A stretch of 20,691 nt of DNA from an uncultured Eubacterium sp. (GTDB lineage Bacteria; Bacillota; Clostridia; Oscillospirales; Acutalibacteraceae), in contig CABQCC010000017.1 of assembly GCA_902462495.1 (NCBI GenBank), positions 1 through 20,691 of the forward strand, given 5' to 3'. Positions within the stretch are counted from its first letter, which is position 1. Every line of letters starts with the position of its first letter. Of the stretch, positions 6,642 to 14,113 are shown piece after piece. A program made the translations under genes and the position numbers. The notes under the pieces are model-generated. The model was not told the DNA's origin. It saw only the letters and a program-made list of their open reading frames with translations, and did not search any database.

Positions 6642-9431
6642 TTATAATTCTTTCATTGTTTGAGCACAGTGTGCGCAAAGAGTCGGATGTTCTGCGTCCT
6701 GACCGACTGTATCGGAGAACTTCCAGCAACGCTCACACTTTTCGCCGTCTGCCTTTGCGATTGTTACGGAAAGACCTGCAACATCGCCCTTTACTGCACC
6801 CTCACCGTCTGCAAGTTCAACAGCGGAAGTGATGAAGATTTCAGGCAACGCTTTGATTTCTGCCTTGAGGAAGTCTGCAAGGTCGCCGTCAGCGTGAAGA
6901 ATAACCTTTGCCTCAAGCGGCTTACCGATAACTTTTTCGTTACGTGCAAGTTCAAGAGCCTTTTGAACATCGGTTCTGATTTCGTGAATCTTATCCCACT
7001 TTGCGATGAAATTCTCATCAGCGTCAATATAGTTGCCCTGTGGAATGTCATTGAAGAGCGGTGACTCAACATTTCTTGAAGAATCGTGAGGCATAGCCTT
7101 CCAAATTTCATCACAAGTAAATGCAAGAATAGGAGTGAGAACAAGGCAAAGAGCGTCAAGCACCTTGTAAAGAACTGTTTGAGCGGCTCTTCTTGACTTT
7201 GACTGAGGAGCAGAAGTGTAAAGTCTGTCCTTAAGAACATCAAAGTAGAAGTTTGACATATCAACAACACAGAAGTTGTGAAGTGCGTGTGCTGTTGTGT
7301 GATATTCATATTCGTTGTAACCCTGATGAGCTGTTTTGAGAACTTCATCAAGTTTCATCAAAGCGTACTTGTCAAGTTCTTCCAAATCCTCATTTGCAAC
7401 CATATCGGTGTCAGGATTGAAATCGTAAAGGTTGCCGAGGCAATATCTTGCTGTGTTTCTGATCTTACGATAGTTATCGGAAATCTGCTTCAAGATTTCA
7501 GGGCTGATGCGGATGTCTGCGTGATAATCGGCAGAAGCAACCCACAAACGAAGAATGTCTGCACCGTACTTGTCGATAACCTCTTGCGGAGCAATACCGT
7601 TGCCGAGTGACTTAGACATCTTTCTGCCCTCGCCGTCAACAGTCCAGCCGTGAGTGATAATCTGCTTGTAAGGAGCACCGTTGCCACCTGCAACAGATGT
7701 GAGAAGCGATGATTGGAACCAACCACGATATTGGTCTGCACCCTCAAGATAAACATCAGCAGGCCACTTGAGATAATCTCTGTTTTTGCAAACTGCTGCG
7801 TGTGAAGAACCTGAATCAAACCAAACATCCATAATGTCCTTTTCTTTTTCAAAGCCGTTAGCCTTGCCGCAGTGAGGACATTTGAAACCTTCAGGAATAA
7901 AGTATTCTGCATCGTGAGCGTACCAAGCGTCTGAACCTTCTTCACCGAAGATGTCAGAAATCTTGTTCATAATGCTCTCATCAATAATTTCTTTGCCACA
8001 ATCTTTACAGTACATAACAGGGATAGGAACGCCCCATTTTCTCTGACGGGAAATACACCAATCGGCACGCTCAAGAATCATAGACTGAAGTCTGTCCTTA
8101 CCCCATTCAGGATACCATTTTACATCCTCTGCTGCCTTTACTGCTGCGTCCTTGAAGTCGTCAACCGAGCAGAACCATTGTGATGTAGCACGGAAGATAA
8201 CAGGCTTGTGACATCTCCAGCAGTGTGGATATTGGTGCTTAATCTTTTTGAGTGCAAAGAGTGCACCGATTTTTTCAAGATGCTCTGCGATAGGCTTGTT
8301 TGCCTCGTCTGTTGTAAGACCTGCAAACTGACCTGCTTCTTCTGTAAGAACGCCCTTGTCGTTTACAGGAACAACAATAGGGATTTCTTTATACTTTTGG
8401 CAAACGATAAAGTCATCAACACCGTGACCCGGAGCTGTGTGTACGCAACCTGTACCGCTTTCAAGAGTGACATGGTCGCCGACAATAACAAGAGAAGTTC
8501 TGTCGATAAACGGATGAGCGGTTTTCATATATTCAAGCTCGTCACCACGGATAATGCCAACTGTTTCATAATCTGTAATTCCTGCGTCAGCCATTGCGGC
8601 AGGTGCAAGGTCTGTTGCCATAACATAGTATTCGCCGTTTGCCTTGAGGAGGCTGTATTCATAATTAGGGCCAACACAGATAGCAACGTTTGCAGGGAGA
8701 GTCCAAGTTGTTGTTGTCCAAATTACAAAATATGTTTTGTCAAGTTCTGCACCAAGAGCAGTAAGCTTGCCCATATCGTCTGTAACTTTAAACTTTACAT
8801 AAATTGAATGGCATGGGTCCTCTGCGTATTCAATTTCTGCTTCCGCAAGGGCTGTGTTACAATCAGCACACCAATATACAGGCTTCAAGCCTTTGTAGAT
8901 ATAGCCCTTTGATGCCATAGAAGCAAACACCTTAATTTGCTCCTGCTCAAATTCCTTTTGAAGTGTGATATATGGGTTATCCCATTCGCCGATAACGCCC
9001 ATACGCTTGAAGCTTTCTCTCTGCAAATCAACATAGCTAAGTGCTGTTTCACGGCAGATTTTACGGAGTTCAAGGTCTGTGATGTTTGACTCGGATGTGA
9101 TACCTGCCTTTTTGCGGGCAGCAAGTTCTGTCGGAAGACCGTGAGTGTCCCAACCCGGAACATACGGTGATTTAAAGCCTGTCATATTCTTGTATCTTAC
9201 GATGAAGTCCTTGAGTGTCTTGTTGAGTGCGTGACCGATATGAATATCGCCGTTTGCATATGGAGGGCCATCGTGAAGAACAAAGAGAGGCTTGCCGTCG
9301 TTGTGCTTCATCAATCTTCCATACTGGTCGTTTTCGTACCAATCCTTGAGGAACTCAGGCTCTCTCTGAGGGAGAGAAGCTCTCATAGGAAATTCGGTTT
9401 TTGGCAAATTAAGTGTTTTGTTATAGTCCAT
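6642..9431 (-). CDS. ileS: Isoleucyl-tRNA synthetase, bacterial type
   Basis: A 929-residue class I aminoacyl-tRNA synthetase that charges tRNA-Ile and edits misactivated valine. The nucleotide-binding HIGH motif is at 64-67 in PPYANGDIHIGHALN, and KMSKS is at 604-608. The editing domain includes TWTLPANVA near 242-250 and GCVHTAPGHGVDD near 328-340. A C-terminal zinc site is formed by Cys899, Cys902, Cys919 and Cys922, and further CXXC pairs occur at 188-191, 404-407, 475-478 and 518-521. An AAGGAG ribosome binding site lies 9 nt before the ATG. The spacer to divIVA is only 31 nt, so a T-box leader is excluded there. divIVA-ileS adjacency is common in Gram-positives. Confidence 0.98.
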   Translation of the reverse strand: MDYNKTLNLPKTEFPMRASLPQREPEFLKDWYENDQYGRLMKHNDGKPLFVLHDGPPYANGDIHIGHALNKTLKDFIVRYKNMTGFKSPYVPGWDTHGLPTELAARKKAGITSESNITDLELRKICRETALSYVDLQRESFKRMGVIGEWDNPYITLQKEFEQEQIKVFASMASKGYIYKGLKPVYWCADCNTALAEAEIEYAEDPCHSIYVKFKVTDDMGKLTALGAELDKTYFVIWTTTTWTLPANVAICVGPNYEYSLLKANGEYYVMATDLAPAAMADAGITDYETVGIIRGDELEYMKTAHPFIDRTSLVIVGDHVTLESGTGCVHTAPGHGVDDFIVCQKYKEIPIVVPVNDKGVLTEEAGQFAGLTTDEANKPIAEHLEKIGALFALKKIKHQYPHCWRCHKPVIFRATSQWFCSVDDFKDAAVKAAEDVKWYPEWGKDRLQSMILERADWCISRQRKWGVPIPVMYCKDCGKEIIDESIMNKISDIFGEEGSDAWYAHDAEYFIPEGFKCPHCGKANGFEKEKDIMDVWFDSGSSHAAVCKNRDYLKWPADVYLEGADQYRGWFQSSLLTSVAGGNGAPYKQIITHGWTVDGEGRKMSKSLGNGIAPQEVIDKYGADILRLWVASADYHADIRISPEILKQISDNYRKIRNTARYCLGNLYDFNPDTDMVANEDLEELDKYALMKLDEVLKTAHQGYNEYEYHTTAHALHNFCVVDMSNFYFDVLKDRLYTSAPQSKSRRAAQTVLYKVLDALCLVLTPILAFTCDEIWKAMPHDSSRNVESPLFNDIPQGNYIDADENFIAKWDKIHEIRTDVQKALELARNEKVIGKPLEAKVILHADGDLADFLKAEIKALPEIFITSAVELADGEGAVKGDVAGLSVTIAKADGEKCERCWKFSDTVGQDAEHPTLCAHCAQTMKEL

Positions 9432-9462
9432 TGGTTTTTACTCCTTACAGTTTGTTATAGTA

Positions 9463-10728
9463 TTACTTTTTCTTTTTGAAAAAGCCCTTAAACTTTGGTT
9501 CGTCGTCCTCGTCCTCATCGTCCTCAGGCGGAATCAAAGATATTGTTTGTGATTTGTCGTTATGTACATCCTCACGGTTGACATTGAAATAATTTTCAAA
9601 AGGAAGTTGGTCACCCTCGTCAAAAAGAGAATCGTCATTTTCCATATCTGCATCCTCGCTGATTTCAGGAACGGCAGACTTATCAATCGGTGTTATCTCA
9701 TTTTGAGAAAAAGCCTCAACAGCCTCCATTGGGTCAAGCGCTTCGTCCTCGTTTTCCTCAAACTCATCATCATCGGTTGTGATAACAGGAGGTTCGCTTG
9801 TTTCGTTATGAATAATGCTGTTTACAACTTCATCAATATTATTTTCGGTTTCAGGCTCGTCCTGTTCTGCTTCCGGCTCTTCCTTTTCGTCAGGAACAGG
9901 TGTGTCAAAACTTGGCTTTTCAACCTTTACATCCGAGTCGTCAAACTCCTTGTGAAGGATTTCAGGAATGTTGATTTTCTCAGGGATTGCGCTTGAAAAC
10001 TCCTTTACTTCATCAACAAGGCTTGAAACATCACCGTGAACATCCTCAACCTTTTTCTCGGCTGAATCGGTGTCGGCTGAGCCTGTGTCAAGCTTTGACG
10101 AATTGAGCACATCAAGCTGGTCTGAATAAAGCTTTTTAAGATTTTCAACAAATGATTTGGCATCATTCTTGATTGTTGAAATCAAGATTTCATAAGCTTC
10201 CTTTTCAGCCTTTGACTTGCTGATAAGGTCTGTTGAAATCGCCTTTGCCTGATCAAGAATATCCTGAGCAACAACCTTTGATGAATTGATTGCTTCGTTT
10301 GCCTTTGTTTGAGCAGTTGTGATAATCTCGTTTGCCTCGTTAGTTTTGTTGTTAATAAGGTTTGCGGAATAATCTCTCGCCTTTCTTACAATAGCCTCTG
10401 CCTCTGTATTGGCAGTTTCCATTTTTTGCTTTGCTTCTGCTTCGCTGCTTTCAATAAGAAGTGTTGCCGCATCCTTTGATTCTTTTTTAATCTTGTCTGC
10501 CATTTTTTGAGCAGTTACAAGAGCGGTTTTGATAGCGTCCTCCTCAGAACGATATTCCTCGATTTTGCTTGCCAAAACCTCAAGCTTGTGATAAAGCTCT
10601 TTGTTTTCACGCTGATATGCCTCGATTGTATTGGCAGCTTCTTTAACAAGCTTGTCAACATCCTTTGTAACATATCCGGAAGCGCCGACAGCCAAATCGA
10701 CATTTCTCAAATCCTTTGCACTAATCAT
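9463..10728 (-). CDS. divIVA: DivIVA-family cell-division/polarity protein with extended acidic tail
   Basis: A 421-residue protein. The N-terminus (MISAKDLRNVDLAVGASGYVTKDVDKLV) is the DivIVA membrane-targeting domain, which recognises curved membrane at septa and poles. A long heptad-rich coiled coil spans about 25-205. Residues about 215-410 form a disordered, strongly acidic tail with Glu/Asp clusters, ending in a basic patch KFKGFFKKKK. This is much longer than the roughly 160-residue Bacillus protein. A GTG at 10731 is possible, but the AAGGAG at 10738-10743 sits 9 nt from the ATG at 10728, which also gives the usual single-Met start. It lies between sepF and ileS as in Bacillus, where ylmG and ylmH would intervene. 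Confidence 0.9.
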   Translation of the reverse strand: MISAKDLRNVDLAVGASGYVTKDVDKLVKEAANTIEAYQRENKELYHKLEVLASKIEEYRSEEDAIKTALVTAQKMADKIKKESKDAATLLIESSEAEAKQKMETANTEAEAIVRKARDYSANLINNKTNEANEIITTAQTKANEAINSSKVVAQDILDQAKAISTDLISKSKAEKEAYEILISTIKNDAKSFVENLKKLYSDQLDVLNSSKLDTGSADTDSAEKKVEDVHGDVSSLVDEVKEFSSAIPEKINIPEILHKEFDDSDVKVEKPSFDTPVPDEKEEPEAEQDEPETENNIDEVVNSIIHNETSEPPVITTDDDEFEENEDEALDPMEAVEAFSQNEITPIDKSAVPEISEDADMENDDSLFDEGDQLPFENYFNVNREDVHNDKSQTISLIPPEDDEDEDDEPKFKGFFKKKK

Positions 10729-10737
10729 CACATTGTA

Positions 10738-10743
10738 CTCCTT
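10738..10743 (-). promoter_or_regulatory. Ribosome binding site for divIVA
   Basis: AAGGAG on the minus strand overlaps the first base of the sepF stop codon. It lies 9 nt from the preferred ATG (10728) and 6 nt from an in-frame GTG (10731). Confidence 0.7.
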
Positions 10744-11225
10744 TACATTGTAAACATTCCGTTATTTTCAAGCTCATCAATCAGGTCGCCCATAACATCT
10801 ACATTATAAGGTGTGATGATGTAAGTTGAATTTGCAACTCTTTTTATCTGACCGTTGTTTGCATAAGCAACACCTGATAAGAAATCCAAAAGTCGTCTTG
10901 CAACCTCACGGTTTGCACTTTCAAGATTGAGCACAACTGTTCTTCTTGCGTTGAGGTTGTCAGCAATTGAAGGTGCTTCCTCAAAGCCCTCCGGCTTTAC
11001 AAGCACAACCTGAAGCTGTGCCGTGGTGTGAATGTTAACCACTTTGTCGCTCTTTGAGTGTCTTGACGGACGCTCCGCTTTTTCCTCTCGCTCATAAACA
11101 GGCGGTTCAACTTCTCTTTCTCTTCTGCGTGGAGGTTTTACGAATTCGGTACTTTCATCCGTGTATTCATCAAAATCGTCCTCTTCGTCAGTCATAATAT
11201 CCTTTATTTTATCAAATAATCCCAT
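10743..11225 (-). CDS. sepF: Cell division protein SepF (YlmF)
   Basis: A 160-residue cytosolic FtsZ-binding protein that polymerises into arcs and tethers the Z-ring to membrane. The N-terminal MGLFDKIKDIM is an amphipathic membrane-binding helix. Residues about 14-68 form a charged, probably flexible linker (DEEDDFDEY, then RRREREVEPPVY). The conserved core runs from about 69 to 152, with VVLVKPEGFEEAPSIADNL and RRTVVLNLESANREVARRLLDFLSG (this spans two quoted parts of the fold), and GQIKRVANSTYIITP. An AGGGGA ribosome binding site lies 7 nt before the ATG. It sits between ylmE and divIVA, the standard division cluster order. Confidence 0.95.
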   Translation of the reverse strand: MGLFDKIKDIMTDEEDDFDEYTDESTEFVKPPRRREREVEPPVYEREEKAERPSRHSKSDKVVNIHTTAQLQVVLVKPEGFEEAPSIADNLNARRTVVLNLESANREVARRLLDFLSGVAYANNGQIKRVANSTYIITPYNVDVMGDLIDELENNGMFTM

Positions 11226-11243
11226 CTTTTCGTCCCCTTGATT

Positions 11244-11969
11244 TTAAAAATATTTTCTCGCTCCGAAAATAGCAGAGCCGACTCTTACTATATTTGAACC
11301 CTCAAGTATAGCCGCCTCGTAATCGGCACTCATACCCATAGAGAGAATTTGCATTTCAACACCGCTTAAGTTCTTTTCCTGAAGCTCAACAAACTTGTCG
11401 TGCATTTTTGCAAAATACTTTCTCGCTTCAGTCTCGTCACAAATCGGCGGAATGGTCATAAGACCTTTAATCTTGATATTGTCAAGTTCGGCTATTTGAC
11501 AAAGAAGTTCCTCAAGTTCCTCTATGTCGCAACCGCTCTTTGACTCCTCCTTGCCGATGTTGACCTCAACAAGAACATTTGCAATTGAATCTGCTTTTTT
11601 AAATTCCTTGCTGATTTCCTTGGCAAGTTTGATTGAATCAACCGACTCAATCATATCAACTCTGCCTGCAATATACTTCACTTTATTAGTCTGCAAATGA
11701 CCGATAATGTGCTTTTCCACACCGTCAAGGTGAAGTGTATCAAGCTTTGAACAGTATTCCTGAACACGGTTTTCGCCAATCAAATCCGCACCCAAATCAA
11801 GCACGGGGTTGATGTATTCGGGCTCAACTGTTTTTGTAACGCACATAAGTCTGACATCATTTTCGTTTCTGCCTGCTTTTACGGCAGTTTCCATAACATC
11901 ATTTTTTATTCGTTTATAGTTATCTATACACGATTTCACTCGTTCTTCATCAAGTATAAACTTTTCCAT
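11244..11969 (-). CDS. ylmE: YggS/YlmE-family PLP homeostasis protein
   Basis: A 241-residue single-domain TIM-barrel PLP-binding protein. The family is not known to be a classical enzyme and is implicated in PLP and amino acid homeostasis. The PLP lysine is Lys46 in LMCVTKTV. Other family motifs are GENRVQEYCSK, WHIGHLQTNK-like HIIGHLQTNKVKYI, VLVEVNIGKEESKSG, GLMTIPP, and LSMGMSADYEAAI near the C-terminus. It overlaps the end of the HlyD-type gene by 20 nt, and its AAAGGA ribosome binding site lies inside that gene, suggesting coupling. sepF follows after 18 nt. Confidence 0.94.
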   Translation of the reverse strand: MEKFILDEERVKSCIDNYKRIKNDVMETAVKAGRNENDVRLMCVTKTVEPEYINPVLDLGADLIGENRVQEYCSKLDTLHLDGVEKHIIGHLQTNKVKYIAGRVDMIESVDSIKLAKEISKEFKKADSIANVLVEVNIGKEESKSGCDIEELEELLCQIAELDNIKIKGLMTIPPICDETEARKYFAKMHDKFVELQEKNLSGVEMQILSMGMSADYEAAILEGSNIVRVGSAIFGARKYF

Positions 11970-13179
11970 CTTTTAAGTCCTTTCCTTGAGTAATAATTTT
12001 ATCATAAAGGTGAATCGACTCTTTTTTTGATTCATCATACTCTGCAAGAACATAATCGTCATCGCTGTAAATGACATTTACTTCTCTGAATTTAATCTGA
12101 CTTGCAATAAGAACATACACGCCTTTTTTGCCGTCAACAACATGGAGCGCCTCACTCGGAACTTTAATTCCCTTGTAGGTTTCCCGTCTGATTTCTATTT
12201 CAGCCTTGCGAAGCTTTGCAATATCAGCATCCATCTCATTGAGTTTGAGGATAAGCAAGGTTTCCTTTTGACCGAGTGCAACATCCGCACCGCTGACAAT
12301 CTGCGCTTTAAATGCCTTGCTTGAATCGTCCTTCAAAACAATATTTACATAGTCGCCGTTTTCAAGATTTTTCACCGTGTCGGCATTGACAAGAGACTGA
12401 ACATACCAAGTGTAGCTTGTTACAAGTTTGCCGATATTGTTGCTGACATCTTGCGTTTTGTCAACAGCTTTAAGTGCAGACTTGAATTCGGCAACCGTAG
12501 TTTCCTCCGCCTTGTCAAAATCGATTATATCCTCGTATCCGTCGGTATAACTGCTGAACACTCCCGACTCATCGGTTTTGATATATCTGTCAGGTTTTGA
12601 ATATGACTCGTAGTTGTTTCTTTGGTCACGCAAATTCTCGATAATAGACAGCAGATTTACATCTTCGCCGATTATAAGTTGACGGCGAACAAGAACGGAA
12701 TCGAGTTCCTCGGCGGTGTCGCCGATTTGATTTTTAGCCAAGCCGTCTGCATAATTAATAACCTTTTGTTCTATATCCGCATTGATGGTTTCAAGGTCGG
12801 CAGACTGACCGACAGTCTGTGCGTCAAGCGTTTGATAATACTTTATCTGCTTTGACAGCTCGGCATATTTTGAATAATTAGCCGCCGCCTTTGATGACGA
12901 AAACTGCATTGCAACATTTCCGCCCACATTGATTTTGTCACCATCCTGAAAACAAGCAACGGTTACGCCCGACGGTGATTTTTCAACCACGCTTTCATCA
13001 CGAACAAACAACGCTTCGCTATTAACCTTGTCGTACACGGTGCTGACAATTGCGGTCTGTGTTTTAAGTTCGATATGAGTAACCTTGTAAAACTGAATCA
13101 CAACAAACAAAACAATCAAAACAACTACTGTGATAATCAACATATCGCTTTTGCTTATATTTTGAAAACGCTTTTTCAT
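11950..13179 (-). CDS. HlyD-type membrane-anchored adaptor-like protein, function unknown
   Basis: A 409-residue protein with a short cytosolic N-terminus and one transmembrane helix at about 12-30 (MLIITVVVLIVLFVVIQF), the rest predicted extracytoplasmic. Residues about 60-95 resemble a barrel-sandwich/lipoyl half (SGVTVACFQDGDKINVGG). A helical middle covers about 95-190. Beta-barrel segments follow, with NLENGDYVNIVLKDD, GIKVPSEALHVVDGKKGVYV and VIYSDDDYVLAEY. This is the layout of HlyD/RND-type membrane fusion proteins. No ABC or RND partner lies in the window, so a transport role is not supported by context. It sits 16 nt after miaA and overlaps ylmE by 20 nt. A GGAG ribosome binding site supports the start. 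A role in envelope or division biology is inference from location only. Confidence 0.72.
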   Translation of the reverse strand: MKKRFQNISKSDMLIITVVVLIVLFVVIQFYKVTHIELKTQTAIVSTVYDKVNSEALFVRDESVVEKSPSGVTVACFQDGDKINVGGNVAMQFSSSKAAANYSKYAELSKQIKYYQTLDAQTVGQSADLETINADIEQKVINYADGLAKNQIGDTAEELDSVLVRRQLIIGEDVNLLSIIENLRDQRNNYESYSKPDRYIKTDESGVFSSYTDGYEDIIDFDKAEETTVAEFKSALKAVDKTQDVSNNIGKLVTSYTWYVQSLVNADTVKNLENGDYVNIVLKDDSSKAFKAQIVSGADVALGQKETLLILKLNEMDADIAKLRKAEIEIRRETYKGIKVPSEALHVVDGKKGVYVLIASQIKFREVNVIYSDDDYVLAEYDESKKESIHLYDKIITQGKDLKDGKVYT

Positions 13180-13195
13180 ATCGAACTCCTTTCTT

Positions 13196-14113
13196 TTATT
13201 TCAAATGATTTTTTGCAAGGTCAACCGCTTTTTCAACAAGTTCATCCCTGCTCATCTCATCGGCATAAAGCCAGTTTATATTTTCGTTTCGCCTAAACCA
13301 AGTGAGTTGTCTTTTGGCATAACGGCGGGTTTCTCTCTTTAGTTTCTCGACTGCCTCATCAAGGGTTATTTTGCCGTCAATATACGGCTGAAGTTCCTTG
13401 TGTCCTATAGCCTGACGAGCGGTCAATCCCTGCTTGCCGAGCATTTGCCTTGCCTCATTTTCAAGCCCAGCTTCAATCATCAAATCAACACGCTTGTTAA
13501 TCCTGTCATAAAGCTTCTGCCTGTCCTTATATCCGATGCCGATATACAGCGCATCATACGGACTGTCGATAAGCATTGAATTTTCGTTTTGCTCGGTTTT
13601 CGATGTTCCTGACATACAGAGTTCAAGTGCTCTGATTACACGCTTGCGGTTGTTCGGATGAATATCCTGTGCCGATTTCGAATCAAGCTCCAAGAGTTTT
13701 TCGTAAAGTTCCTCGTTGCTTTTTTCGGCAAGTTCTTTTCTTATTTCGACATTTGAGCCGACCTCGGAAAAGCTGATATTTTTCACAAGGCTGTCAACAA
13801 AAAGTCCTGTACCGCCTGCAACAATCGGAACTCTGCCCCTTGCGGTGATTTCATCAATCAGCACCTTTGCACGCTCAACAAAATCCGCAACCGAAAAGGT
13901 TTGGTCTGTATCGAGAAATTCGACAAGATGATGCGGCACACCGTCCTGCTCCTCTTTGGTGGCAACAGCGGTTGCAATCGGCATATTTTTGTACACCTGC
14001 ATTGAATCGGCAGAAATGATTTCGCCGTCAACTGCCTTTGCAAGCTTCACCGCCAAATCGGTTTTGCCCGAAGCGGTTGCACCGACAACACAAATTATCT
14101 TTGTTTTTTCCAT
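13196..14113 (-). CDS. miaA: tRNA dimethylallyltransferase
   Basis: A 305-residue cytosolic enzyme that transfers dimethylallyl from DMAPP to A37 of tRNAs reading codons that begin with U, giving i6A37. The P-loop GATASGKTDLA is at about 11-21, and DSMQVYKNMPIATA with PHHLVEFLD follows. GGTGLFVDSLV and RKRVIRALE are further family blocks. The C-terminal RQAIGHKELQPYIDG and RYAKRQLTWFRR complete the family pattern. The ATG overlaps the mutL stop by one base (TAATG). MiaB, which acts next on the same nucleotide, heads the same gene run. hfq, which often follows miaA in other bacteria, is absent. Confidence 0.97.
   Translation of the reverse strand: MEKTKIICVVGATASGKTDLAVKLAKAVDGEIISADSMQVYKNMPIATAVATKEEQDGVPHHLVEFLDTDQTFSVADFVERAKVLIDEITARGRVPIVAGGTGLFVDSLVKNISFSEVGSNVEIRKELAEKSNEELYEKLLELDSKSAQDIHPNNRKRVIRALELCMSGTSKTEQNENSMLIDSPYDALYIGIGYKDRQKLYDRINKRVDLMIEAGLENEARQMLGKQGLTARQAIGHKELQPYIDGKITLDEAVEKLKRETRRYAKRQLTWFRRNENINWLYADEMSRDELVEKAVDLAKNHLK

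Noticed and set aside
7490..7945. 151-residue minus-strand open frame overlapping ileS
   Set aside because: It is an alternate frame on the same strand as ileS, with no recognisable motif.
8208..8807. Cysteine-rich 199-residue open frame on the plus strand
   Set aside because: It lies wholly antisense to the catalytic and editing regions of ileS. It has no ribosome binding site I trust and no recognisable domain, and its Cys content mirrors ileS codons.
9432..9462. T-box riboswitch for ileS
   Set aside because: The spacer to divIVA is only 31 nt and the leader of the whole run is about 60 nt. Both are too short for a T-box.
9562..9996. 144-residue hydrophobic-looking plus-strand open frame
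   Set aside because: It is antisense to the acidic tail of divIVA. The Phe/Val/Leu/Ile-rich translation is the expected complement of Glu/Asp codons, not evidence of a membrane protein.
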